Of a stretch of DNA of 8,536 nt, positions 1 to 6,502 are shown one piece after another. The notes below the pieces were generated by a model that had not been told where the DNA came from, ran no database searches, and worked only from the letters and a program-made list of their open reading frames with translations. Origin of the DNA: an uncultured Fidelibacterota bacterium (GTDB lineage: Bacteria; Marinisomatota; Marinisomatia; Marinisomatales; UBA1611); NCBI GenBank assembly GCA_913041325.1, contig CAJWHU010000062.1, positions 1-8,536 of the forward strand, written 5' to 3'. Every line of letters begins with the position of its first letter. Within the stretch, counting starts at the first letter, position 1. The position numbers were made by a program, and so were the translations under genes.

Positions 1-2
1 TT

Positions 3-839
3 GCTTGTAGGGATTATTCACTACCTGAATGGGTAACAAACAAAACTTTAGTAATACTTTCCTCATATTCGGGCAACACTGAGGAAACACTATCCTCATT
101 AGATGATGCAATTAGGAAAAGGGCCGTCCTCTGTGGACTTACTACCGGTGGTATTTTAGCTGAAAGGTTAGAAAAGTTAAAGGCAGATGTTATAATTATA
201 CCTAGTGGATTACAACCTAGGGCTGCTCTTGCTTTTTCTTTTATTCCCATGATTAAATTATTAGAAAAAATAGGTTTAATCAAAACTAACATTGACTCTT
301 GGATACAAAAATCAATAGAATCAATTTCTTCTAAAAGATCTTTATATAGTATAGATAGAGATGATAACCCCATAATGAAATTATCAAAAAGTATATATAA
401 AAAAATTCCCATAATTTATTCCGATACTTCTACTATGAAAGTGGCAGGAGTTCGTCTCAAAGGGCAAATTTGCGAAAACTCTAAAATGCTTTCCTATTTT
501 AATGAACTGCCAGAACAAAACCATAATGAGATAGTGGGATGGGAGAACAACCCAGAACTATTTAATCATTTATTCGTAATTTGGCTATTAGATAAATCGG
601 ATAATCCCAGGATAAAATTACGCACTAGAATTACACAAACTATTCTGAGTGAGAAGGATGTGGACCAAGCGACAATAAGAGTTGACGGCGATTCTTTTCA
701 AGAACGATTTCTGAATATTATTCATTATGGAGATTGGTTAAGTTTCTGGTGCGCAATTTTACACAACACGAATCCCAGTCCCGTTACAAATATTGATAGA
801 CTTAAAAAAACATTGATGAGCAATAATGATCCCCGTTGA
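3..839 (+). CDS. Bifunctional phosphoglucose/phosphomannose isomerase, C-terminal part (5' end outside window)
   Basis: The frame is open from the window edge to the TGA at 837-839 and gives 278 visible residues. It is a sugar-phosphate isomerase expected to interconvert fructose-6-P with glucose-6-P and mannose-6-P in the cytosol. Visible residues 20-30 read SSYSGNTEETL, the phosphate-binding signature of a SIS domain. PSGLQPRAA follows at 67-75; its Arg73 is the likely equivalent of the active-site Arg of archaeal PGI/PMI enzymes. NHNEIVG at 173-179 supplies the conserved catalytic-type Glu of the bact-PGI_C domain. The C-terminus (GDWLSFW, then NPSPV and a basic helix) matches the family ending. 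Full-length members run to roughly 300-340 residues, so only the N-terminal part is missing. The first ATG in the visible frame (249) lies inside the fold and is not the start. The last 14 bases overlap the DUF151 gene, suggesting co-transcription. The family is clear; substrate range is inferred from the family. Confidence 0.9.
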   Translation, partial: ACRDYSLPEWVTNKTLVILSSYSGNTEETLSSLDDAIRKRAVLCGLTTGGILAERLEKLKADVIIIPSGLQPRAALAFSFIPMIKLLEKIGLIKTNIDSWIQKSIESISSKRSLYSIDRDDNPIMKLSKSIYKKIPIIYSDTSTMKVAGVRLKGQICENSKMLSYFNELPEQNHNEIVGWENNPELFNHLFVIWLLDKSDNPRIKLRTRITQTILSEKDVDQATIRVDGDSFQERFLNIIHYGDWLSFWCAILHNTNPSPVTNIDRLKKTLMSNNDPR

Positions 840-1365
840 AGTGGTAAAAGTTTCTTTTGACTCGCATGCAAAAACATATGCTGTAGTTCTTAAAGAAACA
901 GGGGGAGACAGGTTTATTCCAATAATAATTGGTTCGTTTGAAGCGCAATCTATCGCATTAGCTCTTGAATCAATTGAGACACCAAGACCTCTCACGCACG
1001 ATCTTATTTGTGATCTTATTAATTTCTATGATGGACATTTAAAAGCAGTGCGAATAAGTAACATCGAAGATGGTATTTACATTGCTCATTTAGAAATTGA
1101 ATCACAAGGACACAAGTGTAAGACTATTGATTCTCGACCCAGTGATGCAATCACTGTGGCTTTAAAAACAAGTACGCCAATATTAATCTCGCCTTCTATT
1201 ATTGATGAATCAAGTGTACACAACGAAATCTCCTATGGTGATGAAAAAAAAGAGAAACATATTTCACTAAGAGCTTTGAAGCAAAAACTAGAATCTGCTA
1301 TTGAGAAAGAGGAATACGAAATGGCAGCTAAACTACGCGATAAAATAATAAGATTAGAATCTTAA
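826..1365 (+). CDS. Bifunctional nuclease family protein (DUF151) with C-terminal UVR motif
   Basis: This 179-residue protein has two parts. Residues 1 to about 125 form the DUF151/BFN domain: the N-terminus MIPVEVVKVSFD, then GGDRFIPIIIGSFEAQSIALALE around 26-48, and DSRPSDAIT at 102-110, all family hallmarks. After a charged linker (about 126-147), residues 151-174 (LKQKLESAIEKEEYEMAAKLRDKI) are a UvrB/UvrC (UVR) motif, a short helical hairpin that mediates protein contacts in UvrB, UvrC and McsA. Some DUF151 proteins have been reported to have DNase and RNase activity; the role here is unknown. The ATG at 826 overlaps the preceding isomerase gene by 14 bases and fits the family N-terminus exactly. 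Only a weak Shine-Dalgarno-like GATGAG precedes it, so expression probably relies on translational coupling. The gene ends tail to tail with rnc. Domain assignment is firm and function is uncertain. Confidence 0.88.
   Translation: MIPVEVVKVSFDSHAKTYAVVLKETGGDRFIPIIIGSFEAQSIALALESIETPRPLTHDLICDLINFYDGHLKAVRISNIEDGIYIAHLEIESQGHKCKTIDSRPSDAITVALKTSTPILISPSIIDESSVHNEISYGDEKKEKHISLRALKQKLESAIEKEEYEMAAKLRDKIIRLES
1349..1364 (-). terminator. Possible weak terminator hairpin at the convergent gene ends
   Basis: TAAGATT-AG-AATCTTA is a perfect 7-base inverted repeat with a 2-base centre. As RNA it would form about six pairs with a four-base loop. It overlaps the stop codons of both converging genes. 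Read on the minus strand, it is followed by the T-rich TTATTTTA, as an intrinsic terminator for the fab-rnc transcript would be. Read on the plus strand, it is followed by A residues, which does not fit. The stem has only one G-C pair, so it is thermodynamically weak. Confidence 0.28.
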
Positions 1366-2096
1366 AAAGGCGCATCTAGTTCTTCTAATGCTAATTTTGC
1401 AGCGAGTTGCTCAGCAGCCTTTTTATTTGTACCAAGTCCTGATGTAAACCTTTTTGAACCAATTTTTACCTCTATTTCAAAAGTTTTTCTGTGATCGGGC
1501 CCTGAAATTGCTTTTATTAGAAATGATGGGCTCTCGGTTTCTATAGAATGGCAATACTCAATGAGTTTACCTTTATAATTTGTAGACTTCCATGCTTCTT
1601 TTCTATAGGCCCAAACTGTATCAAATATGAGTTTTCTGCAAGGATCAATACCTCCATCAAGGAACATGGATCCAATAAGTGCTTCAAAAAGATTAGCTTG
1701 TTGCTTTTCTTTTATTTTTTTCACGTCAAGGTCAACACTATTTTCAATACGAATATAGTCTAAGAGATCAAGTAATTGTCCAATACTAGCTAAATATTTC
1801 TTTTGCACGAGTGATGCACGTCGCTGTGTCAAAAACCCTTCGTCGGCGTCGGGAAATTCACGCATTAATTCACGGCTCACTATTATATCTAAAACAGCAT
1901 CACCTAGAAACTCCAGGCGCTCATAATTTTTTCTAGGCACGGCATTGATAGATTTATGAGTGAACGCCTGTTTTAAATATTCTTTATTTTGGAATATATA
2001 ATTAATCTTTCTTTCCAATTTAGAGACTGTCTCAGTCCTATCGACCAGATATTGTCTAATTTTTACAAAAAGGTTCAATCGTATTCTTTGATACAA
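1362..2096 (-). CDS. rnc: Ribonuclease III
   Basis: This double-strand-specific endoribonuclease processes rRNA precursors and structured mRNAs. The protein has 244 residues from the chosen start, near the family norm. The catalytic domain spans about 26-165 and carries the signature ERLEFLGDAVLD at 59-70; Glu59, Glu62 and Asp66 align with E. coli Glu38, Glu41 and Asp45. Glu138 in ANLFEALIG aligns with the essential Glu117, while Asn135 stands where E. coli has Asp114. A dsRNA-binding domain covers about 173-241 and ends in the basic helix NKKAAEQLAAKLAL. The start is uncertain. TTG at 2096 lies inside the end of fabF, with a GGAGG 15 bases upstream, rather far. TTG at 2078 overlaps the fabF stop as TTGA and would give 238 residues. 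Neither has an ATG alternative before the catalytic domain. Overlap with fabF suggests coupled translation at the end of the operon. Confidence 0.95.
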   Translation of the reverse strand: MYQRIRLNLFVKIRQYLVDRTETVSKLERKINYIFQNKEYLKQAFTHKSINAVPRKNYERLEFLGDAVLDIIVSRELMREFPDADEGFLTQRRASLVQKKYLASIGQLLDLLDYIRIENSVDLDVKKIKEKQQANLFEALIGSMFLDGGIDPCRKLIFDTVWAYRKEAWKSTNYKGKLIEYCHSIETESPSFLIKAISGPDHRKTFEIEVKIGSKRFTSGLGTNKKAAEQLAAKLALEELDAPF

Positions 2097-3316
2097 ATAA
2101 CAGCGTTGTGTCCTCCAAAACCAAATGTATTGGATAATAAAGTTTTTACTCCAAAACTCTGGGCAGTGTTAGGGACATAATCTAATGGACACTCAGGATC
2201 AGGGGTCTCATAATTAATTGTAGGAGGGAGAATTTTTTCTTGGATTGTTTGAACTGAGGCAACTGCCTCAATACCTCCTGCAGCTCCTAATAAATGTCCT
2301 GTCATTGATTTGGTAGAACTGACCTTTATATTTGTATTCTCTTTTTGGAATAGTTCCATTATGGCTGAGGATTCATTTTTATCATTGTAGGGTGTTGAGG
2401 TTCCATGCGCGTTTATATAGTCTATATCACTTAAATTTAATCTCGCATCATAAATTGCTCGCTTCATAGCAAGAAGGGCACCAGTCCCTCCCTTGCTAGG
2501 TTGAGTGATATGAAAAGCATCATCGGTTGAACCAAAACCGGCCAATTCTGCAAGAATATTGGCGCCTCTATTTTTTGCATGTGATTCAGATTCTATAACT
2601 AAAATACCAGATCCCTCGCCAAGGACAAAACCATCCCTTTTTTTATCAAAAGGCCTGCTTGCTTTTTCTGGATATTCATTTGCTTGCGAAAGTGCTCTCA
2701 TGTTTGCAAATCCTGCAATAGTGAGTCCGGTAATACTTGCTTCTGTGCCACCAGTGACCATAGCATCAGCATCACCAGCTAAGATAAGTCTCATTGCAAT
2801 TCCTATTGCATCAGTAGCGGATGCACAGGCTGATGTAACGGTTTGATTGGGACCTCTCAGATTCCACTTAATTGATAAGTGCCCTCCTGCTATATTAGCT
2901 ATCATTTTTGGAACAAATTGAGGGGATACTCTTCGGGCTCCTTTTCTATCAATTATTCCATGCTGCTCTTCAAGAGTTTGAATTCCACCCACGCCAGTAC
3001 CAATGGTAACACCTATCCGATCAGGGTCAAATTGTCCTTGATCTAAGCCAGACATCTTCATTGCCTCATCTGTTGCATAAAGAGCATAGACTGAGAATGG
3101 ATCGAGTTTGCGGATATCTTTGCTATCTAGAACCTTTTCGGGATTAAAGTTACTTAATTGTCCAGCTATTTTTACACGATGCTCAGAAGAATCAAAGTAT
3201 GTAATAGGGCCAATGCCACTGCGTCCCTCTTTAAGGCTGGACCAGAATTCCTTTACACTGTTACCATTTGGTGCAACTGCTCCAACGCCAGTTATGACTA
3301 TCTTCTCTCTGGACAA
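2075..3316 (-). CDS. fabF: Beta-ketoacyl-ACP synthase II
   Basis: This condensing enzyme elongates acyl-ACP with malonyl-ACP, releasing CO2, in type II fatty acid synthesis. At 413 residues it is the normal length. The thiolase-fold active site is complete: Cys164 in TSACASA accepts the acyl group, His304 in NAHGTST and His341 in TGHLLGA drive decarboxylation, Lys336 lies in STKSMTG, and the Gly-rich GFGFGG-type loop lies at about 399-402. The N-terminus (SREKIVITGVGAVAPNGN) matches FabF and requires the TTG start at 3314-3316, since no in-frame ATG is near. The Shine-Dalgarno is poor, only a TAGAA-like stretch, which suggests modest initiation or coupling to acpP 16 bases upstream. The 3' end overlaps rnc. 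FabF rather than FabB is indicated by its place directly after acpP and by its overall sequence. Confidence 0.96.
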   Translation of the reverse strand: MSREKIVITGVGAVAPNGNSVKEFWSSLKEGRSGIGPITYFDSSEHRVKIAGQLSNFNPEKVLDSKDIRKLDPFSVYALYATDEAMKMSGLDQGQFDPDRIGVTIGTGVGGIQTLEEQHGIIDRKGARRVSPQFVPKMIANIAGGHLSIKWNLRGPNQTVTSACASATDAIGIAMRLILAGDADAMVTGGTEASITGLTIAGFANMRALSQANEYPEKASRPFDKKRDGFVLGEGSGILVIESESHAKNRGANILAELAGFGSTDDAFHITQPSKGGTGALLAMKRAIYDARLNLSDIDYINAHGTSTPYNDKNESSAIMELFQKENTNIKVSSTKSMTGHLLGAAGGIEAVASVQTIQEKILPPTINYETPDPECPLDYVPNTAQSFGVKTLLSNTFGFGGHNAVICIKEYD

Positions 3317-3332
3317 AATTCTACTAATTTTA

Positions 3333-3563
3333 TTAATTAACTTTATCGATATATTCGACCGCTGAACCTACTGTGGTGATATTTTCAGCATCCTCATCAG
3401 GTATTTCAATACCAAACTCCTCCTCAAATTCCATTATCAATTCAACAGTGTCGAGTGAATCTGCTCCTAGGTCATTTACAAAATGTGCCTCGGATTTAAT
3501 TGAATCTTCCTCAACCCCAAGTTTATCAATTATTACTTCCTTAACTTTGTCAAATGTAGACAT
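3333..3563 (-). CDS. acpP: Acyl carrier protein
   Basis: This is the soluble carrier of growing acyl chains, and the partner of the Fab enzymes encoded on either side of it. It has 76 residues, very acidic, with the phosphopantetheine attachment motif GADSLD; Ser36 is the modified residue, as in E. coli. Helix II (about 36-50, [15 protein letters not shown]) and the [13 protein letters not shown] segment that follows match AcpP closely. The ATG start at 3561-3563 is preceded by a strong AAGGAG, the best initiation signal among the fab genes here, in keeping with the need for ACP in excess. Translation ends in two consecutive TAA codons. Gaps to fabG (13 bases) and fabF (16 bases) indicate one transcript. 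Confidence 0.97.
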   Translation of the reverse strand: MSTFDKVKEVIIDKLGVEEDSIKSEAHFVNDLGADSLDTVELIMEFEEEFGIEIPDEDAENITTVGSAVEYIDKVN

Positions 3564-3568
3564 TACTT

Positions 3569-3574
3569 CTCCTT
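3569..3574 (-). promoter_or_regulatory. Strong Shine-Dalgarno of acpP
   Basis: On the minus strand AAGGAG sits 5 bases before the acpP ATG, within the 13-base fabG-acpP gap. It contrasts with the weak or absent sites before fabH and fabF and supports high ACP output from the shared transcript. Confidence 0.8.
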
Positions 3575-3576
3575 AT

Positions 3577-4323
3577 TTAATTTATGACCCTACCACCATC
3601 AACTGTGATAGTTTGTCCGGTAATATAGCCTGCTTCATTGGATGCTAGAAATAAAACAGCATGTGCAATATCTTCTGGTTTTCCAATTCTTTTTAATGGT
3701 ATTCTATCTAATAACTCATCTTTTGAATTCAATGGTAGACTTTCTGTCATTTCAGTCTCGATCCAACCAGGTGCTATGCAATTAACAGTAATTCCTCTAG
3801 ATCCTACTTCTTTAGCAACGGATTGGGTGAGACCCCTTAATCCTGATTTTGAGGAAGCATAATTTGATTGTCCAGCATTACCGGTGAGGCCGACAATTGA
3901 TGTTATATTTATTATTCTACCGTATTTATTTTTCATCATTGTTTTAATGACAGATTGCATGCTAAAAAAGGCACCGCTAAGGTTTGTTTTTATAACTTCA
4001 TCCCATTGGCTCTCCTTCATTCTCATTAAAAGAGCATCCCTGGTGATGCCAGCATTATTTACAAGGATATCAATTCTACCATAATGGTCTGTAATTTGTT
4101 TGGCAACTTCGGTAAAGTTTTCCTTAATACTAACATCACATGGAAATGGTTCGGCCAAATCACCATTTTCATTAATTTCTTTTACAACAGATTCAATTTT
4201 ATCCTTTGATCTTGCTATGCAAATTACAGAAGCACCTGCTTTTGCTAGGGTAATTGCGGTTTCGCGACCAATTCCCTGCGATGCTCCAGTAACAATTGCG
4301 ACTTTACCATTAAGGCTGAACAA
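3577..4323 (-). CDS. fabG: 3-oxoacyl-ACP reductase
   Basis: This NADPH-dependent short-chain dehydrogenase reduces 3-oxoacyl-ACP to 3-hydroxyacyl-ACP. With the TTG start at 4321-4323 it has 248 residues and begins MFSLNGKVAIVTGASQGIG, the canonical FabG opening with the TGxxxGxG cofactor motif at 12-19. Further signatures are CDVS after the third strand, NNAG at about 89-92, and the catalytic tetrad Asn114, Ser142, Tyr155 and Lys159 in YASSK. The C-terminal GYITGQTITVDGG is typical. A GTG at 4350 would add nine residues (MLTKIWRGF) with no family counterpart, whereas GGAGG lies 6 bases before the TTG, so the TTG is preferred. The gene overlaps the end of fabD by 14 bases and acpP follows after 13 bases. 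Family and role are firm because of the cluster. Confidence 0.95.
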   Translation of the reverse strand: MFSLNGKVAIVTGASQGIGRETAITLAKAGASVICIARSKDKIESVVKEINENGDLAEPFPCDVSIKENFTEVAKQITDHYGRIDILVNNAGITRDALLMRMKESQWDEVIKTNLSGAFFSMQSVIKTMMKNKYGRIINITSIVGLTGNAGQSNYASSKSGLRGLTQSVAKEVGSRGITVNCIAPGWIETEMTESLPLNSKDELLDRIPLKRIGKPEDIAHAVLFLASNEAGYITGQTITVDGGRVIN

Positions 4324-5239
4324 AAACCCCCTCCATATCTTTGTAAGCACTAATCCCTTTTGTTTTTAAAGTTTTATCAATTCTTTTATTGAGACCCCTC
4401 AAGACATTTCCAGGACCAATTTCAAAAAAACGGCCAACTCCATATTCTTTCATGCTGAGAATGGAACTAATCCACTGAACTGGGCTTTCAAGCTGTTTGA
4501 TTAATGATTCTTTTATTTCTTGGTTTTTCATTTTTGGTTTTGAATCAACGTTTGAGAACACTGGACAAACGCTATCTGAAAGTTCGAGAGAATTAATCAA
4601 TTCGGCAAGCTCTTCTCGAACTGGGGACATGAGAGGGGAGTGGAAGGCACCACTAACGTTTAGTTCGATTGTAAGTCTTGCACCGCTGTCTTTTGCTGCA
4701 TCCATGATGTGATTTACACTGCTTTCTGTCCCTGAAATTACGTATTGTCCCGGGGCATTGTAATTAGCCACAACTACTTCTCTAAACGGGTATTGTGAAG
4801 AGCACAATTTTTCTAATGCCTCAATTTCCATACCAATAATAGCTGCCATTTTCCCACTTTCCTTGGAACTGGCTTTTGACATACTATTTGCTCTTGTTTT
4901 TACCAAATTTAATCCTGTTTCGAAATTAAAACAGCCACCAATAGTATAAGCAGAATATTCTCCCAAGCTGTGTCCTGCAAGACAATCTGGCTCAAACCCA
5001 CTTTTGACTAATATCTTACCAATAATAACAGAAACAATATAGATAGCAGGCTGAGTGAACTCTGTTCTTTTTAAAATTTCTTCAGGACCCTCAAAAATAA
5101 CTGATTTAATGTCATTATTCATTATTTCATTAGCAATATCGAAATACTCTTTTGCGCTAGGTATTTTATCATAGATATCTTTACCCATTCCTACTTTTTG
5201 AGATGCTTGTCCAGGGAATAACCAAGCGGTTTTATTCAT
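4310..5239 (-). CDS. fabD: Malonyl-CoA:ACP transacylase
   Basis: This enzyme transfers malonyl from CoA to ACP, making the extender unit for FabH and FabF. It has 309 residues, the usual size. The N-terminus (WLFPGQASQKVGMG) carries the oxyanion-hole Gln. The nucleophile Ser91 sits in GHSLGEYSA and its partner His200 in GAFHSPLM. Arg116 (KTRA) matches the residue that binds the malonyl carboxylate, and Gln249 matches E. coli Gln250. The NYNAPGQYVISG segment around 159-170 is also conserved. The ATG at 5237-5239 overlaps the fabH TGA as ATGA, a classic reinitiation arrangement, and only a weak TGGA precedes it. The last 14 bases overlap fabG and also carry its ribosome binding site just upstream. 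Confidence 0.96.
   Translation of the reverse strand: MNKTAWLFPGQASQKVGMGKDIYDKIPSAKEYFDIANEIMNNDIKSVIFEGPEEILKRTEFTQPAIYIVSVIIGKILVKSGFEPDCLAGHSLGEYSAYTIGGCFNFETGLNLVKTRANSMSKASSKESGKMAAIIGMEIEALEKLCSSQYPFREVVVANYNAPGQYVISGTESSVNHIMDAAKDSGARLTIELNVSGAFHSPLMSPVREELAELINSLELSDSVCPVFSNVDSKPKMKNQEIKESLIKQLESPVQWISSILSMKEYGVGRFFEIGPGNVLRGLNKRIDKTLKTKGISAYKDMEGVFVQP
4327..4334 (-). promoter_or_regulatory. Shine-Dalgarno that decides the fabG TTG start
   Basis: GGAGGGGG lies on the minus strand inside the 3' end of fabD, with its GGAGG core 6 bases before the TTG at 4321-4323. This spacing favours the TTG over the upstream GTG at 4350, and a strong site offsets the weak TTG codon. Confidence 0.7.
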
Positions 5240-6222
5240 TTATAGTTCCATTTCATTAAGATACTCCCCCAAGTAAAACCTGCACCAAAAGCAGATAATA
5301 AAACATATTCTCCTTCTTGGATTCGTCCAGAATTAACGGCTTCATCAAGAGCAATCGGAATCGTCCCCGCTGTAGTGTTTCCAAACTTATCTATATTTAT
5401 CAACACTCGATCTTTAGGTATATTACAACGTTCTGCAGCTGCATCAATTATCCGTTTATTTGCCTGGTGGGGAATAAAAAGAGAAACATCTTTTCCAGTC
5501 AAATTATTATTGGATAGTATTTTCTCAGAAACTTCTGCCATGCCTTTTACAGCATGCTTAAAAACAGTCTTGCCATCCTGCTTGATATAGTGTTTTCGAT
5601 CTTTTACAGAATCTATTGTTGCGGGTATTCTGCTACCACCTCCTGGGACAATAAGGTAGTCACCGCCAGAACCATCCATCCGCATAATTGAGTCAATGAT
5701 TCCGTAACTATAACTAGTTGGTTCTAGTATGACACCGCCGCCACCATCACCAAATATAACACATGTATCTCTGTCCTGAAAATCTAATATTGATGTCATG
5801 GTGTCTACTCCAATTACCATCACCTTTTTATGTTGACCTGATTTTATAAAGTTAGCGCCAGTTACAAGTCCATAAAGAAAACCAGAGCAAGCGGCACTTA
5901 GGTCAAAGCCCCACGCATTTTTTGCGTTAATATTCTCTTGTACTATTGCGGCAGTTGATGGCGTGAAATGATCTGGTGTGACAGTGCCTACTATAATTAC
6001 ATCAATTTCTTCAGGTCCAATACCCCTTTTAGCTAAAAGATTCTTTGCGATCTCTGTCGATATATCTGAAGTTGCTTCACTTTCATCTACCACGTGCCTC
6101 TGAACTATTCCTGTTCTTGACCGAATCCACTCGTCAGACGTGTCCACAATAGCCTCTAGATGACTATTTGTCATAATCTTATCTGGAACGCTGTGGGCAG
6201 TTGCGGTTACGGTAGCATTCAT
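5236..6222 (-). CDS. fabH: Beta-ketoacyl-ACP synthase III
   Basis: This enzyme initiates fatty acid synthesis by condensing an acyl-CoA, usually acetyl-CoA or a branched primer, with malonyl-ACP. It has 328 residues, normal for FabH. The catalytic triad is complete: Cys112 in DLSAACSGF, His252 in IPHQAN and Asn282 in FGNTTAGTIP. The early segment DTSDEWIRSRTGI (28-39) contains the CoA-contacting Trp/Arg pattern, and VIFGDGGGG at about 155-163 is characteristic. The ATG at 6220-6222 gives the expected N-terminus, but no Shine-Dalgarno is visible before it; the upstream bases are occupied by an imperfect palindrome. It follows rpmF by 85 bases with no plsX between them. I cannot predict primer preference from the sequence. 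Confidence 0.96.
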   Translation of the reverse strand: MNATVTATAHSVPDKIMTNSHLEAIVDTSDEWIRSRTGIVQRHVVDESEATSDISTEIAKNLLAKRGIGPEEIDVIIVGTVTPDHFTPSTAAIVQENINAKNAWGFDLSAACSGFLYGLVTGANFIKSGQHKKVMVIGVDTMTSILDFQDRDTCVIFGDGGGGVILEPTSYSYGIIDSIMRMDGSGGDYLIVPGGGSRIPATIDSVKDRKHYIKQDGKTVFKHAVKGMAEVSEKILSNNNLTGKDVSLFIPHQANKRIIDAAAERCNIPKDRVLINIDKFGNTTAGTIPIALDEAVNSGRIQEGEYVLLSAFGAGFTWGSILMKWNYK

Positions 6223-6307
6223 TTCAATAACGTAAATGTTATGTTAGTTGGAAGGTTTTTTTAATATCTTTAATAAAAGTGGGACAGTGAAATCAGGCTA
6301 TTAACTA
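6223..6307 (-). other. rpmF-fabH intergenic region lacking plsX
   Basis: These 85 bases are the largest gap inside the fatty-acid cluster. They contain no reading frame resembling plsX, no clear intrinsic terminator, and no Shine-Dalgarno for fabH. AT-rich stretches such as ATTAAAGATATTAA (minus strand) could hold a -10 element, but no matching -35 stands out. The region may carry an internal promoter or regulatory site for fabH onwards. Confidence 0.5.
6227..6242. repeat. Imperfect palindrome immediately upstream of fabH
   Basis: ATAAC-GTAAAT-GTTAT forms a 5-base inverted repeat around a 6-base centre and lies 5-20 bases before the fabH ATG. It could bind a dimeric regulator or fold in the mRNA leader over the ribosome entry site. 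It does not match an operator I recognise. An AT-rich palindrome of this size can arise by chance. Confidence 0.3.
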
Positions 6308-6487
6308 CTACTTGTTACCTAATGGCTCTCCTTTATAATAAAGAACATCACCAACGTAATAGGCACGGTGGGGAAGATGAACTTCTCCTGTATTTTTACA
6401 TTTAACGGTATTAACAGGGGCAGATTTATAATGGGTTCTTCTCTTTTTTCCACGTGTCTTTGATTGACGTCTTTTTGGCAGTGCCAT
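6308..6487 (-). CDS. rpmF: 50S ribosomal protein bL32, zinc-free (C-minus) form
   Basis: This is a small protein of the large ribosomal subunit. The 59-residue product begins MALPKRRQSKTRGKKRRTHY, the highly basic bL32 N-terminal tail. The C-terminal half reads CKNTGEVHLPHRAYYVGDVL and ends with YYKGEPLGNK. The classic bL32 zinc ribbon has two CxxC pairs; here only Cys30 remains, so this is the C-minus type that does not bind zinc, as also seen in Flavobacteria. The ATG at 6485-6487 follows a good AAGGAG. Two TAG codons in a row end the gene. yceD lies 15 bases upstream, the usual pairing. Confidence 0.95.
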   Translation of the reverse strand: MALPKRRQSKTRGKKRRTHYKSAPVNTVKCKNTGEVHLPHRAYYVGDVLYYKGEPLGNK

Positions 6488-6492
6488 AAATT

Positions 6493-6498
6493 CTCCTT
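6493..6498 (-). promoter_or_regulatory. Strong Shine-Dalgarno of rpmF
   Basis: AAGGAG on the minus strand lies 5 bases before the rpmF ATG, in the 15-base yceD-rpmF gap. It has the same core and spacing as the acpP site, consistent with two products needed in large amounts. Confidence 0.78.
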
Positions 6499-6502
6499 AA
6501 CT

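Noticed and set aside
14..412. Minus-strand open frame of 132 codons over the isomerase gene
   Set aside because: It lies antisense to a frame with clear SIS and PGI/PMI motifs and has no family features of its own.
2559..2846. Plus-strand open frame of 95 codons inside fabF
   Set aside because: It is antisense to the FabF catalytic region, and its Ala/Ser/Pro-rich composition is what a shadow frame of a conserved gene gives.
4324..4350. Nine-residue N-terminal extension of FabG from a GTG at 4350
   Set aside because: The extension has no counterpart in FabG proteins, and a well-placed GGAGG supports the TTG at 4323.
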